A stretch of 64,000 bases of DNA from Geminicoccaceae bacterium (GCA_028285265.1 JANQPX010000039.1:1-64000), one strand, 5' to 3'. Counted from the first letter of the stretch, positions 1 to 9,524 are shown. Numbers and translations are program-made. Notes: generated by a model from the letters alone, not told the origin.

Positions 1-1
1 A

Positions 2-511
2 TCCAACTATGGCAACATGGCCATGGCCACCCAGTCAGGCTACGATAACCAGTCAACAATCACCCAGATCGGCTCCGAAAACTATAGCACATCAATACAG
101 ACGGGGACCGGAAATTCTTTGGAAGTATTTCAGCAAGACGGGGGCAATACAGCAACGACAAATCAAACCGGAAACGATAATCGTAGCGTGCTATTTCAAT
201 ATCGATCAAATAATACCGCAACAATTGATCAATCAGGCGACTCCAACTTCAGCCTCATTGCTCAATTTGGGATCGGATCCAGCAAAGCTGAAGTCACTCA
301 AAAAGCTGTAGAAGGAACAAGTCAACTTATTCAGGATGCGAATAGTGGCCACATGGCACGAATCATCCAAGAAGTTGGCGCCGATGCTGCCTCAAGCGAT
401 GTGCACCAGATTGGATCAAACAACATCGCGTATGTAACTCAGACGACGGCTAATGCATCGAGTACCGTCGAGCAAAATGGGTCCAGCGGAATGACTACCA
501 TCAACCAATGA
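2..511 (+). CDS. Curlin-repeat (CsgA/CsgB-like) protein, 5' partial
   Basis: The reading frame is open from base 2, so the true start and any signal peptide lie left of the window. The visible 169 residues are rich in Asn, Gln, Gly, Ser and Thr. They contain degenerate repeats of about 20 residues with the curlin signature (Gln-x-Gly-x-x-Asn), for example around ITQIGSEN, TNQTGNDN and IDQSGDSN. Curlin-repeat proteins are secreted and stack into beta-solenoid amyloid fibres of the biofilm matrix. A second curlin-repeat gene follows on the same strand, as in csgBA pairs. No CsgG or CsgE/F secretion gene is in the window; it may lie to the left. The family call is confident. Whether this is the major or the nucleator subunit cannot be told. 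Confidence 0.8.
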   Translation, partial: SNYGNMAMATQSGYDNQSTITQIGSENYSTSIQTGTGNSLEVFQQDGGNTATTNQTGNDNRSVLFQYRSNNTATIDQSGDSNFSLIAQFGIGSSKAEVTQKAVEGTSQLIQDANSGHMARIIQEVGADAASSDVHQIGSNNIAYVTQTTANASSTVEQNGSSGMTTINQ

Positions 512-596
512 CAGACATATTACTCCTCAACTAAATTTTGCATCAACCTAGCTCGAACCAATACTAGCGAGGTTTGATCCTCAGTGTAGTTAACTT

Positions 597-624
597 GGCG
601 TGGGGTGTGGTATTACCCCATGCC
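597..624 (+). other. Hairpin between the two curlin genes
   Basis: A nine-base stem (one G-T wobble) pairs 597-605 with 616-624 around a ten-base loop, in the gap between the two curlin-repeat genes. It has no T-run after it, so it is not a clear intrinsic terminator. It could limit read-through or stabilise mRNA. Confidence 0.35.
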
Positions 625-686
625 GACTTCCCTAGTTCCGGTTAGCGATCGCCAAGCCAGTGGACATCTCAATATTGGGCTTCGTC

Positions 687-1349
687 ATGCAGAACTTAAT
701 ACAATCCACTATTTTTGTCATTTCTGTTGGTTTAGCCCTGGACGCAGCGGCGCAGAATAGCGTGACAGTAAAGCAGGCAGGAAATCTGCACTCCGGAAAC
801 ATCTCGCAATCTCAATCTGCTAATATCGAAGCTCAGTTGTTTCAAAGTGGACACGGTCACAGGGCAAATCTTGTTCAGTCTGGGAATGCCCTGGCAACGA
901 TGATTGAACAGGAAGGTGAAGGTAATCGGGCAAATATCTTGCTTAACGGACTTGGCCATATCGCTCAAATCCAGCAAGATGGTCAGGGAAATCGTATCGA
1001 TGTTGAAATTGTCGGGGCTCAAATTTCCACTAGTTCATACCAAGAGGGCACTCACCTCTATCTCCGAACAGCTCAAACAGGCATCGGAAATACAGGAATT
1101 ATCGATCAAGCTGGAGACAGTAGCAGCGTTTACTTCGATCAGACAGGTGACAATAATAGCGGTTCGGTCTATCAGGTTGGCAACGAAAATTTAGTAACGC
1201 TACAACAGTATGGTGATAATAACCAAGCGAATATTAGCCAGTTTGGAGATCGGAATGCCTTTCACCTGGTCCAAGAGGGCAATAGTCTAGTGGCACCTTC
1301 GGTTTTTCAAATTGGGGGAGGGCAAGTTTCGGTGACCCAAACTAAGTAG
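687..1349 (+). CDS. Secreted curlin-repeat protein
   Basis: This 220-residue protein begins with a hydrophobic signal peptide (about residues 1-22, ending Asp-Ala-Ala-Ala-Gln). About nine curlin-type repeats of 20-23 residues follow, with recurrent Q-x-G-x-x-N spacing (VKQAGNLHSGN, IDQAGDSS, LQQYGDNNQAN, ISQFGDRNAF). I chose the ATG at 687 because it puts the signal peptide at the N-terminus. An in-frame GTG at 660 would add nine residues, and neither start has a clear ribosome binding site. It is probably an extracellular amyloid subunit acting with the protein encoded just upstream. Repeats with many of the usual Gln/Asn positions replaced suggest a nucleator- or CsgB-like role, but this is inference. 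Confidence 0.75.
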   Translation: MQNLIQSTIFVISVGLALDAAAQNSVTVKQAGNLHSGNISQSQSANIEAQLFQSGHGHRANLVQSGNALATMIEQEGEGNRANILLNGLGHIAQIQQDGQGNRIDVEIVGAQISTSSYQEGTHLYLRTAQTGIGNTGIIDQAGDSSSVYFDQTGDNNSGSVYQVGNENLVTLQQYGDNNQANISQFGDRNAFHLVQEGNSLVAPSVFQIGGGQVSVTQTK

Positions 1350-2048
1350 TATTGTCGTGCTGCTACAGTCGCCTGGGAAATACACTAAGTAAGCCTTACC
1401 CACTTCCCGGACGAGTTAACTGTTGCAATGTATCCAGACTCCGAATTTCGGCACTGTCCACCATATAGGGTATTTGTCTGCCAAAACAAAATTTTGCTGA
1501 AGAATCGACATAAAGGAGATCTCTCCCAGCAATGGCAGGCGATGGTGAAACGGTCACTGCCGTCGCTTCCCGAACTAGGTGTGTGGACCAGCATGGCTAT
1601 GGCCAATGTCTTTGGGGGTTTTCAGGCAGAAGCGCGCGAAAATGCATCGGGGCTTGCGGCGACGAACAATCTAGTCGCTTTAGAAGGTCGGACATGCGTC
1701 AGCAGTTGTCATCACCAAACCGATCCCGCAAGACTGTTGCAATCGGCCGGGGGCCATATAATTCCACGTATGAATCAAGTTTAGGTACCATTGAAAATCC
1801 TTAGTGACTCTATCGGCTTGAAGCAGTGCTCTGGCGTTCAGAGCCGAATAGCTAGAAAGCCATAGAAGAGGAGCATAACGTCTGACCCTCCTGGTTGCTC
1901 AGTTTGGCGGCAGCCCCGCCGCCAAACAAGGTTAAGCGCAGCCAATTGGCTTATGTCTTGACCAACCAGGTTTCGCCATTGAGGGCGGCTAAGCAAGAAG
2001 ACCGATGGACCACGGTCCACGTTGCCCCATGCTTAGTTGAGAAATCGG
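1350..2048. other. Gene-poor stretch with nested inverted repeats
   Basis: I find no convincing gene here. Open frames of about 60-118 codons occur on both strands, but they overlap each other, lack ribosome binding sites and resemble no family I recognise. The notable content is a pair of nested inverted repeats at 1890-1970, described separately. The region lies between the curlin genes and the 3' end of the minus-strand polysaccharide cluster, so any terminator for that cluster should be here. Confidence 0.5.
1890..1970. repeat. Nested inverted repeats (stem-loop)
   Basis: The inner arms GTTTGGCGGC (1902-1911) and GCCGCCAAAC (1918-1927) are perfectly complementary around a six-base loop. 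The outer arms CCTGGTTG (1890-1897) and CAACCAGG (1963-1970) enclose them. The element lies about 80 bases past the stop codon of the carbamoyltransferase gene, so it may end or stabilise the 3' end of that minus-strand transcript. No T-run follows on either strand. A remnant of a mobile-element end is an alternative. Confidence 0.45.
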
Positions 2049-3926
2049 CTATACGAGCACTACACTAGAGTCGGTGCGAGCGACTTCAGTTTGCTCCGAA
2101 CGTGGAGATACATCGGCAAGCTGACGCTGGATGACGTAGTTGCCAAGTACAAGCAAATCCATCTGCGTCCTTAGGAAACAATTAAGCGCTTCCACCGGAC
2201 GACAGACAACGGGTTCGTTTTCATTAAATGACGTATTCAGAACCATTGGCACTCCAGTGATTTCCCTAAACTTATCAATAAGATGCCAGTAACGAGCGTT
2301 GGTTCTTTTGTAGACTGTTTGCAGTCGGCCCGATCCGTCTATGTGAGTTACCGCTGGAATCAGGAAGCGTTTCTCTTTTCGGATCTGATAGACTTCCATC
2401 ATGAACGGAACATCACCATCCTCCTCGAACCAATCAGCAGCATACTCTTTGAGTACAGAGGGAGCGAACGGTCGGAAGCTCTCGCGTCTCTTGATTTTGA
2501 GGTTCAGGGTGTCCTTCATGTTGTCACGACGCGGATCACAGATGATCGACCGGTTGCCAAGCGCGCGCGGTCCCCATTCCATGCGCCCCTGGAACCAGCC
2601 GACTACCTGACCGGAAGCAACTGCGCTGGCAGTATACTTGCATAGCTCTGTTTGATCAGACAAGGCTATTACTTTGCAGCCTTCCGCTTCAACTTCCGCC
2701 GCCCTATCTTTGAGCAGAGAATCAATCGCACAATCGTCAAACTGGGGGCCCCAATAAGCGTGATCCATCACTGTATGGTTTATGGTATCATCGCCCAAAA
2801 GGTCTGAATCCGTGGTGCGTACTTTGATGGTTGGTATCGCCTCGTCTTCGAGGAGTTGATGCGAAACTGCGAATGCTGCACCAATGGCACCTCCAGCATC
2901 GCCTGCAGCGGACTGCACATAAAGCCGCTTAAATGGAGAATTCCTGCGCACTTTGCCATTTGCGACCGAATTCATGGCACAGCCGCCAGCAAGCGTAAGT
3001 GTATCGATGCGATAGCGGTGATATAGCTTGCGTAGTAGGTGGAAGAACGCCTCTTCGTACATCGCCTGCACAGAGCGGGCTATGTCGTGGTGCCTCTGCT
3101 CGAACGAGCTGTCCTTGCACCGGGGTGGCCCGAGAAGGTCAGTCAGTGCTTCGCTGAATAGCTCTCCGACGATGGGCGAGCCACCTGACCACTCGTATTC
3201 GATCTGCTCTTTGTGATGACGGAAATATTTTGTTTCAAGCCGAAACGATCCATCGTCATTAAGCAGGACAACCTTGCGCATAGCTGCCAAGTATCTCGGC
3301 TCGCCATACGGAGCCAAGCCCATAACCTTATACTCGTCGCCATAGTTGAAGAAACCCAGAAATTGTGTCATGGCCTGATAGAAGATTCCTAGAGAATGAG
3401 GAAAATATACGCGTCCATCGATCGCGACTTTGTTCTCTTGACCTATGCCCCAAGCTGTACTTGAGAAGTCTCCGAAGCCGTCAATAGAGACTGTGACAGC
3501 CTCATTAAAGGGCGAAACGAGAAAGCAGGAGGCGAGGTGAGCTAGATGATGCTCAACTCGATGCACAGTGCCCTTAAAGCTGGCCCCAGGAAACGCCATG
3601 GCAAGCTCGTCCTCAATTGAATGGCGTTTCTTCTGATTGCGCATGCGAGCCAGGATTAAACCCAGATCAGGTCGTCTTCTTAGCGTGTAGCCTATCTTCC
3701 CAATTAGGTTGGCCTTAGGATCAGAATTAACAGCGACATGTTCGACATCCTCCAGACCAACGTGAGCCTCTTCGAGGCAATAGCGGATTGCTTCGGTCGG
3801 GAAGCCAGCCCAGTGCTTGACACGCCGGAATCGCTCCTCCTCGGCAGCAGCAATCATCAAACCGTCACGAACCAGACACGCCGAAGAATCGCCGTGATAG
3901 GTATTTAAGCCAATGATTGTCGTCAA
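2049..3926 (-). CDS. NodU/CmcH-type carbamoyltransferase
   Basis: This 625-residue protein has the usual length and layout of the NodU/CmcH O-carbamoyltransferases, which move a carbamoyl group from carbamoyl phosphate (through carbamoyl-AMP) to a hydroxyl of a sugar or antibiotic. The N-terminal Kae1-like ATPase fold starts at MTTIIGLNTYHGDSSA. The metal/nucleotide motif VEHHLAHLASCF is near residue 125, and LAGGCAMNSVANGKV is near 315. The C-terminal domain motif MEWGPRALGNRSI is near 450. It is the last gene of the minus-strand polysaccharide cluster, so its likely acceptor is a sugar of the exported glycan. A gap of about 640 bases separates it from the next gene upstream, which leaves room for its own promoter. 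Confidence 0.88.
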   Translation of the reverse strand: MTTIIGLNTYHGDSSACLVRDGLMIAAAEEERFRRVKHWAGFPTEAIRYCLEEAHVGLEDVEHVAVNSDPKANLIGKIGYTLRRRPDLGLILARMRNQKKRHSIEDELAMAFPGASFKGTVHRVEHHLAHLASCFLVSPFNEAVTVSIDGFGDFSSTAWGIGQENKVAIDGRVYFPHSLGIFYQAMTQFLGFFNYGDEYKVMGLAPYGEPRYLAAMRKVVLLNDDGSFRLETKYFRHHKEQIEYEWSGGSPIVGELFSEALTDLLGPPRCKDSSFEQRHHDIARSVQAMYEEAFFHLLRKLYHRYRIDTLTLAGGCAMNSVANGKVRRNSPFKRLYVQSAAGDAGGAIGAAFAVSHQLLEDEAIPTIKVRTTDSDLLGDDTINHTVMDHAYWGPQFDDCAIDSLLKDRAAEVEAEGCKVIALSDQTELCKYTASAVASGQVVGWFQGRMEWGPRALGNRSIICDPRRDNMKDTLNLKIKRRESFRPFAPSVLKEYAADWFEEDGDVPFMMEVYQIRKEKRFLIPAVTHIDGSGRLQTVYKRTNARYWHLIDKFREITGVPMVLNTSFNENEPVVCRPVEALNCFLRTQMDLLVLGNYVIQRQLADVSPRSEQTEVARTDSSVVLV

Positions 3927-4569
3927 ACTTTTCTACCTTTCGATACTACTGGCATCGCCGGATCCAGATGCATAGCGCCTTGCGTGTCACGAAGGATCAC
4001 CGCAACAAACCCACAGCAAGAGTGCATAATAAATTCACATATGGTGGTAGAAGCTTCGACCACGATCGATCAAAAGCTCAACCATCGATAAATCAAGCTC
4101 AACAAATAGAGGAAACGTATTGTCGCTGTTGCTGTGCATAACCAAGTTGGCTACCCCAGTTGCACTAGAAGCTCACGCTTGATGCTTGCTATTAATAGTA
4201 TGCTCAATCGGTTGTGCCGGTATCATCCATAGTTTCCTCGAATGCACACGCTACTGTTATCATCTACGATGATTGCTCACGATCTAAGTACGGAGCCGAA
4301 TTGGTTACTTCGGTCTGTGCGCTACCTTCAATTTCACTGTGAAGGGTTCATTGATTGGCCGAGGTCGACTGAAGGTATTTTTGAGAGGCTTCGCCCATAC
4401 TGTTTGTAGATTGCCGAACTCCTGGATAACATGCTAGAGACCTATCTTACCCTCGCCCAACGGAACCAGAATACGATCAGCCTTGGGCTGGGTGAAAGTT
4501 GCAATTTGATCGCGCACTGGCAGTTGAGGCATAGACATCGCAGGTGTCATCTATACTTAGACTATCACA
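3927..4569. other. Non-coding gap within the polysaccharide cluster
   Basis: No reading frame here looks protein-coding on either strand. The sequence is relatively A+T rich. I see no obvious repeat or terminator. It probably holds a promoter for the carbamoyltransferase gene, but none can be defined from sequence alone. Confidence 0.4.
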
Positions 4570-5670
4570 TCAATTATTGAGAAACTCTGCGTATACCGAC
4601 GTGAATCGCCGCACGACACCTGGCCAAGAAAAATCCTGCGCGATCAGACTCCGACCCCGGGCACCCATTTGCCAAAGCATTCTTGGCTCGTATGAGGTCG
4701 CTTGACGTAGACCCTCTTCTAGTCCTCGGACTGTCGCCTCGACCCACCAGCCACATCGCTTTTCAGACAACAGTGACCACGGTGTCGCTTTCGTGGTCAG
4801 AACAGGGAGCCCGTTGGCCAGAGCCTCGCCGACCACCATCCCGAAGTTCTCCGAGTAGCTCGGAAGCACGAACAGATCTGCACGTCGATAGAGTTTATGC
4901 TTCTCATCGCTAGCGATGGGTCCCAGAAACCTGACAGCAGCTTCCAGACCTGCGGCACGAACTCTGGCTTCTAGTTCTGTCCTATGTCCCGCTTCATCGG
5001 GGCCAGCAATATGTAGAACCCACCCTCGCGGCCGAAGAGCTGACCAGGCATCGATCAGCATCGGTAGCCCCTTCACCGGATAGATTCGACCGAGGAATAG
5101 TGCGACCCTCGGGCCTTTCGAGTCACGCGTCCAAGGTTGTTCGGCATTCTGGTCAAATGGCAATTTTGGAATGTCGATGCCGTTCGGAATTACACGGACC
5201 GGAATGCCAAGACGATAGCCTAAGAGCGTGCCGGCCTCTGAATCGGCCGTTGCGAGATGGCATGTCGCGGCCATAAGGTCGCGTCGTTGATAGAGCCACC
5301 AAGCCAGCCTCTTCTTCCATTTCTTATGATTAACTGCCCAATGCTCCAACATCCCGTGCAATGTTACAATGCGTGAGATTCGATGGTGGGCCGCGAGTAA
5401 CGCCAGTTTGTGATTGTGTGGAAGCCAAATTCCATTATCGTGCAGTATGTCAGGCCTGCCAAATTCGTGCAGGGCTTTCTCAAGACCACTACTAAAGCAC
5501 TGGAGGTCGGTTGTACTGCTAGACATGGCGATATTAGCGGCCGATCCGTCCGGTGCCCAAAGGCCAATTTTAGCTCCAGATTCTGATAGCGCTTTCGCCA
5601 AGTTTGCGACAGCGACGGCCGGACCGCCATAGCTCTGGCGAAGACTGGTAATTGCCAGAAAGACCTTCAT
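4570..5670 (-). CDS. Glycosyltransferase family 4
   Basis: A 366-residue GT-B glycosyltransferase. The N-terminal half shows the glycine-rich acceptor-side loop SYGGPAVAVANLAKAL. The C-terminal half has the donor-binding GT4 core: FLGRIYPVKGLPMLIDAW, then SYSENFGMVVGEALANGLPV with the E-x7-E type pair that contacts the nucleotide sugar. I chose the ATG at 5670, not one 33 codons upstream, because GAGGGGGCGG precedes it at proper spacing and the protein then starts with the normal beta strand MKVFLAITS. It should add one sugar to the lipid-linked repeat unit at the cytoplasmic membrane. Donor and acceptor cannot be predicted. Confidence 0.85.
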   Translation of the reverse strand: MKVFLAITSLRQSYGGPAVAVANLAKALSESGAKIGLWAPDGSAANIAMSSSTTDLQCFSSGLEKALHEFGRPDILHDNGIWLPHNHKLALLAAHHRISRIVTLHGMLEHWAVNHKKWKKRLAWWLYQRRDLMAATCHLATADSEAGTLLGYRLGIPVRVIPNGIDIPKLPFDQNAEQPWTRDSKGPRVALFLGRIYPVKGLPMLIDAWSALRPRGWVLHIAGPDEAGHRTELEARVRAAGLEAAVRFLGPIASDEKHKLYRRADLFVLPSYSENFGMVVGEALANGLPVLTTKATPWSLLSEKRCGWWVEATVRGLEEGLRQATSYEPRMLWQMGARGRSLIAQDFSWPGVVRRFTSVYAEFLNN

Positions 5671-5815
5671 TGCACCCGCCCCCTCTTGCTTGGTTGTTGG
5701 CATACAAAAAGGGAATGGTCGTCCGAGGCCAAGCCTGGTAGAATGTGCCTCATAAGGAAGAGAGAGCATACAAAGGTGTTCAGGAAAATTTTAGGGGCTG
5801 ACCAGCATTTTCGGA

Positions 5816-6841
5816 TCATGCCGCGGGTGCCTCCAGCCCGGCACCCCGTTGACTATGAAGATTTTCATAGATCTTGGCGTAAGACTTTGCGGTTGTCTCT
5901 CGCCGGAAGCGATTAACATTTTCGAAGCCATTTGCGATCAGTTCTTCCCGATAGAATTCGTCATCGATAACTCTGCAAATGCCATTCCTTATGTCCAATA
6001 CATTGTAGGGATCAACTAGACAGGCTGCCTGACCGGCGACTTCGGGCATTGATGACAGATTACTGGTCACTACTGGCCGACCTATAGCATTTGCTTCAAG
6101 AATGGGGAGCCCGAAACCCTCAGCCAGTGATACGAAAGTAACTACGTCACACCTTCCATACTGCGCTATAACTTCGTAATGGGATAGCTCGATATGATTT
6201 TCGTAGTCGATCTTTAGCCGTTCAAATAGCTGAACCTGCGCTACTGACAATGGTCCGATGACAACGAGCTTGCATGGCATGCCTGTGACGGCTTCGGCCA
6301 CCCTCTCAACGTTCTTGTTCCAACTAGTACCGATCTGGAGAATGCGAGGCTTTTTGGTGTCAAAACTGTGAGGTATCGGTCGGAATTCAGGAGAAATGTG
6401 ATTGTGCACTACGTGGACTTTTCTGGGATCGCAGCGGACGTAACTCAACAGCTGCCGTTTTGTCTCTTCGGAGACGACTGTGACTGCCGCAGCTCTTCTC
6501 ACCGGCAACCAAAACCAGAAGAGCCAGTAAAGCCAACGCCTTAATCCTCTGAGTCGTGATAGCTGTGCTAGATCGTGAATAGTCAGAACTGTTCGTTTAG
6601 AATCCAATAGAAAGGTCAAATAATGGACGTCGCCAGTGACATGATTTACTTCAGCCTGACATCTTCTTGCCGATAGAATATCTTCAATGCGCGGCCAAAG
6701 GCCGTTAGAATGATTTCGGCAGAAGAAGACATCAATACTGATCCGCTCAGGCATGTATGTTCGCACGTCTTGGAATAATCGTTCCATGCTGAAGTCTGTG
6801 GCACGCGCAAGCCGCATAAAGTGACGGACAGAGATTGTCAC
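5816..6841 (-). CDS. Glycosyltransferase family 4
   Basis: A 341-residue GT-B enzyme with a short N-terminal domain. The donor half is clear: ILQIGTSWNKNVERV (start of the second Rossmann fold), then VSLAEGFGLPILEANAIG with the nucleotide-sugar-binding glutamates, then VVTSNLSSMPEVAG. TVLTIHDLAQL near residue 85 matches the mannosyl/rhamnosyl-transferase-like GT4 group that carries a conserved HD in this strand. It sits between two genes of the same cluster and is transcribed in the same direction. Its likely role is one glycosidic linkage of the polysaccharide repeat; the sugar is unknown. Confidence 0.83.
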   Translation of the reverse strand: MTISVRHFMRLARATDFSMERLFQDVRTYMPERISIDVFFCRNHSNGLWPRIEDILSARRCQAEVNHVTGDVHYLTFLLDSKRTVLTIHDLAQLSRLRGLRRWLYWLFWFWLPVRRAAAVTVVSEETKRQLLSYVRCDPRKVHVVHNHISPEFRPIPHSFDTKKPRILQIGTSWNKNVERVAEAVTGMPCKLVVIGPLSVAQVQLFERLKIDYENHIELSHYEVIAQYGRCDVVTFVSLAEGFGLPILEANAIGRPVVTSNLSSMPEVAGQAACLVDPYNVLDIRNGICRVIDDEFYREELIANGFENVNRFRRETTAKSYAKIYENLHSQRGAGLEAPAA

Positions 6842-6926
6842 AGGGGTCTTTATGTTCGACGTCAGAGAACTCTCCTAACTAACATAGTGGGCTGCGATCA
6901 CTAAAAATCCGACACCGCTTTCATTG

Positions 6927-8198
6927 TCATTGTAGAGCTTGCGGGTGGGCGATTTCATAGACATGGATGCCCCTGCCACCACCGTGCTCCGTGTCAACCG
7001 TCAGATAGCACCCGTCGAATGACCACTTTGGGTGCAGATCGCAGCGCCAACCTGTTCGTTCTGACTGCGATGACGACGAGAGCGTGGCAATGTGACTAGC
7101 CGCGTTGCTGTCAAGGTCGAAAAGTATAAGACACAAAGTATGGGTTTTATCGTTTGCGTATGTATCGGTTGCAAAGACAGAACTCCATCCGGGACGAAAG
7201 GTCGGATGGCCATCCTCGGCCAAATGTTCGCTCGTCAATCTAGTAACCGAGCCGCTTTCAACATCGATGAGCGTATAACTGTCTTGCGTCAATATCTGGC
7301 GCAACGCAGGGACTATTCCCCGGATACGGTAGTAAACAGGCAGCATCGGCTTAATGAACGCCTTAAGAAGCGTAGGCCGCCTGCGCACCGCACCAGCAAT
7401 CGATGCCGCGCCACCGAATGCTAAGATGGTTTCGTCGTCACGCCAACAATAGTGGGTCAATCGCCCCGAGTCAGAGACCAGCCGCAATTCGCGATCCCTA
7501 AGGCTGAGGACGAATAAGCGTGTGTTTGCCGCCCCGTCGGCTCCACGCCAGCGGTGCTGAAACGCAATATGACGGCCGCCAGGAGCATAGGTGATATGTT
7601 CCAAATAGTGCTCAGCGCCATCCATACTGGCAACAGATTGAAACTCAACCAAGTCTTTGAGAAAGACAACCTGCTCAACACTAGCCGATTCGAGATCTAG
7701 AACCCAGATTCCATCTTCTGGTGCGAAGTTGGCCTTCTTAGACTGATTACGTATGCCTTGGTAAGTGTAGCCAGGACGGAACCAATAGAGACGTTCAAAG
7801 TCAACGCATGCCGCAGTCTTACCAGAGGGTTCGACCGCATAGACTGGAAATGGCAAGATCCGCTGGTCGTTTGTCTCCAAATCGTGAATGACACTAACAA
7901 AGTGGCCGTTCCTAAGGTCGTTGAAAATGACCCTTGTATCGTAATCAGGACCAAGCCATTGCAGCATTGCTCCCATCTGCCAGTTCCACGTGAAGGTTCG
8001 TGCCAAGCGATGGAAACGCTGTCCATCAGGGAAATCGAAATATCCAATCTCAGCTGCTTCGCCATCTCGAGGCAAACGGTCCAGAAACGGGACTCTGTGC
8101 GCAAGCAATCGCGTGCTCGCAGCATTTAACGCCGACAGATCGTAGTATCCAAAGAAGTAAATGCCATCTGAAGGCGTCTGGAACACGGGTGTATTCAT
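6927..8198 (-). CDS. Beta-propeller (TolB/WD40-like) protein of polysaccharide cluster
   Basis: A 423-residue protein with no signal peptide and repeated beta-strand blocks of the TolB/WD40-like kind: aromatic-Asp turns such as HITYAPGGRHIAFQHRW, LTHYCWRDDETILAFGG and CDLHPKWSFDGCYLTVDTEHGG. Similar propeller proteins occur next to glycosyltransferases in many polysaccharide clusters. Some are annotated as oligogalacturonide-lyase-like, but no catalytic residues can be assigned here. The stop codon overlaps the start of the upstream glycosyltransferase gene by four bases, so the two are translationally coupled and may work on the same glycan. The function is not known; a scaffold or glycan-binding role is a guess. 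Confidence 0.6.
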   Translation of the reverse strand: MNTPVFQTPSDGIYFFGYYDLSALNAASTRLLAHRVPFLDRLPRDGEAAEIGYFDFPDGQRFHRLARTFTWNWQMGAMLQWLGPDYDTRVIFNDLRNGHFVSVIHDLETNDQRILPFPVYAVEPSGKTAACVDFERLYWFRPGYTYQGIRNQSKKANFAPEDGIWVLDLESASVEQVVFLKDLVEFQSVASMDGAEHYLEHITYAPGGRHIAFQHRWRGADGAANTRLFVLSLRDRELRLVSDSGRLTHYCWRDDETILAFGGAASIAGAVRRRPTLLKAFIKPMLPVYYRIRGIVPALRQILTQDSYTLIDVESGSVTRLTSEHLAEDGHPTFRPGWSSVFATDTYANDKTHTLCLILFDLDSNAASHIATLSSSSQSERTGWRCDLHPKWSFDGCYLTVDTEHGGGRGIHVYEIAHPQALQ

Positions 8199-9433
8199 GG
8201 ACTCTGGGACCTCCGTTTGGCAGCGAGCGGGCTGCGGTTAGTGTTGGGTAGCCCCACCAATGCACTCTTCAAGCCCTCTAGGTCACCTCGATAATTGAAT
8301 TTCAGGACTCTATTGGCGGATGACCTACCCATCGCTGCACAAAGTCTCCGGTCATGAAGCATCGCTTCAAGCCGGGACGCGATTGCTCCAATATCACCGG
8401 TCTTTACAATGAAACCATTCCTACCCTGCTCCACAAGATCTGTAGCAGTGCCAACTACGTCGCTGACGACAATCGCAACTTCGAAATTCATTGCCTCATT
8501 CAAAGCTTTCGGAGACGGGTCGTACTGTGAAACCAGCGCAATAACGTCACTGATGGTGTAGTATCGCCCGATCTGGGATTGGTTGACAAAACCTGTGAAA
8601 ATCACCTTGATGCCGCATTTCTTTGCATATGCGTCAAGTTTGTCCCGCAACGGACCGTCACCAACGACGAGAAGCGTGACTTCATCGCTACTCAGCCTGG
8701 CAGCTGCTCGGAACAAATCCATCGGACGTTTGCGGGGAACCAACCGACCGCAGAACAACACGACCAAATCGCCTTTGCCGATGCCCAGCGAGCTACGAAT
8801 CTCCTCGTAGTCCGCCTTATAGTTGGCATAGCCGGCCTGAAAGTGTTCATTATCCACCGCACAGGGAAAGGGATATAATATGTCTTCGGAAATGCCATGG
8901 TCGGTCAAAAATGTCTTATTACCAGCGCATGTATACAGTATCGCACTTGCCTGCCGTAGAAATATGGTCCTTACAAAGCGCTTAAGCAGAGCCTTAGCAC
9001 CTTTATCGAACTCATTCAGCTTGTTCGTTACCTCGCCACGCCAAATAACGGGAAGGCCATTCACTTTCGCGATGGTCATCGCAAGCCAATAGGAAAGAAT
9101 GGAATAGCCCTGAATCAGAACAGCATCGTAATTCAGGTGACTGAGCTCCCGCAACAGGCCGAAATTGACTTTGGCGAGGAAGCCTTCACCTCCGCCGTGG
9201 CCACAGTTCTTGAGTAGCTTGTACCTATATCCCTCCGTGAGTGATATGTCCCAGACTGGACTGTGATTGAATTCGTCGTTGTCAGCACTGCGTAGGCCTA
9301 AATCATCGAGATAGAGTATTGTAATGTCGAGTGAGTAATCTTCTGCCATCGTTCTATATAGTGGCGAATGATACTGTACAAAGTGCGGGGCAATGACGGC
9401 AATTCTATACCTACTGCGATCTGGCATTGTCAT
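8195..9433 (-). CDS. Glycosyltransferase family 4
   Basis: A 412-residue GT-B enzyme. The N-terminus starts YRIAVIAPHFVQYHSPLYR, with a positively charged surface pattern usual for membrane-associated GT4s. The donor domain shows VVLFCGRLVPRKRPMDLFRA near residue 215, GDGPLRDKLDAYAKKCG, then VSQYDPSPKALNEAMNFEVA (the E-rich donor motif) and GRNGFIV. Its stop overlaps the start of the propeller gene (ATGA type), so the two form a translational unit. It is expected to transfer a sugar to the repeat unit. Identity of the sugar is not visible in the sequence. Confidence 0.85.
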   Translation of the reverse strand: MTMPDRSRYRIAVIAPHFVQYHSPLYRTMAEDYSLDITILYLDDLGLRSADNDEFNHSPVWDISLTEGYRYKLLKNCGHGGGEGFLAKVNFGLLRELSHLNYDAVLIQGYSILSYWLAMTIAKVNGLPVIWRGEVTNKLNEFDKGAKALLKRFVRTIFLRQASAILYTCAGNKTFLTDHGISEDILYPFPCAVDNEHFQAGYANYKADYEEIRSSLGIGKGDLVVLFCGRLVPRKRPMDLFRAAARLSSDEVTLLVVGDGPLRDKLDAYAKKCGIKVIFTGFVNQSQIGRYYTISDVIALVSQYDPSPKALNEAMNFEVAIVVSDVVGTATDLVEQGRNGFIVKTGDIGAIASRLEAMLHDRRLCAAMGRSSANRVLKFNYRGDLEGLKSALVGLPNTNRSPLAAKRRSQSP

Positions 9434-9524
9434 CGTTGTCTCTACACTACTTTAATGATACCGTTCATTTTGGATCTCGCCCACAAACTGCGAGTAGGTG
9501 ATGGATCTTATTATGTGCATGAGC

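Noticed and set aside
1428..1804. Two overlapping frames (118 and 90 codons) that might be a transposase remnant
   Set aside because: The frames overlap in different phases, lack ribosome binding sites and contain no DDE or Y-transposase motif that I can see.
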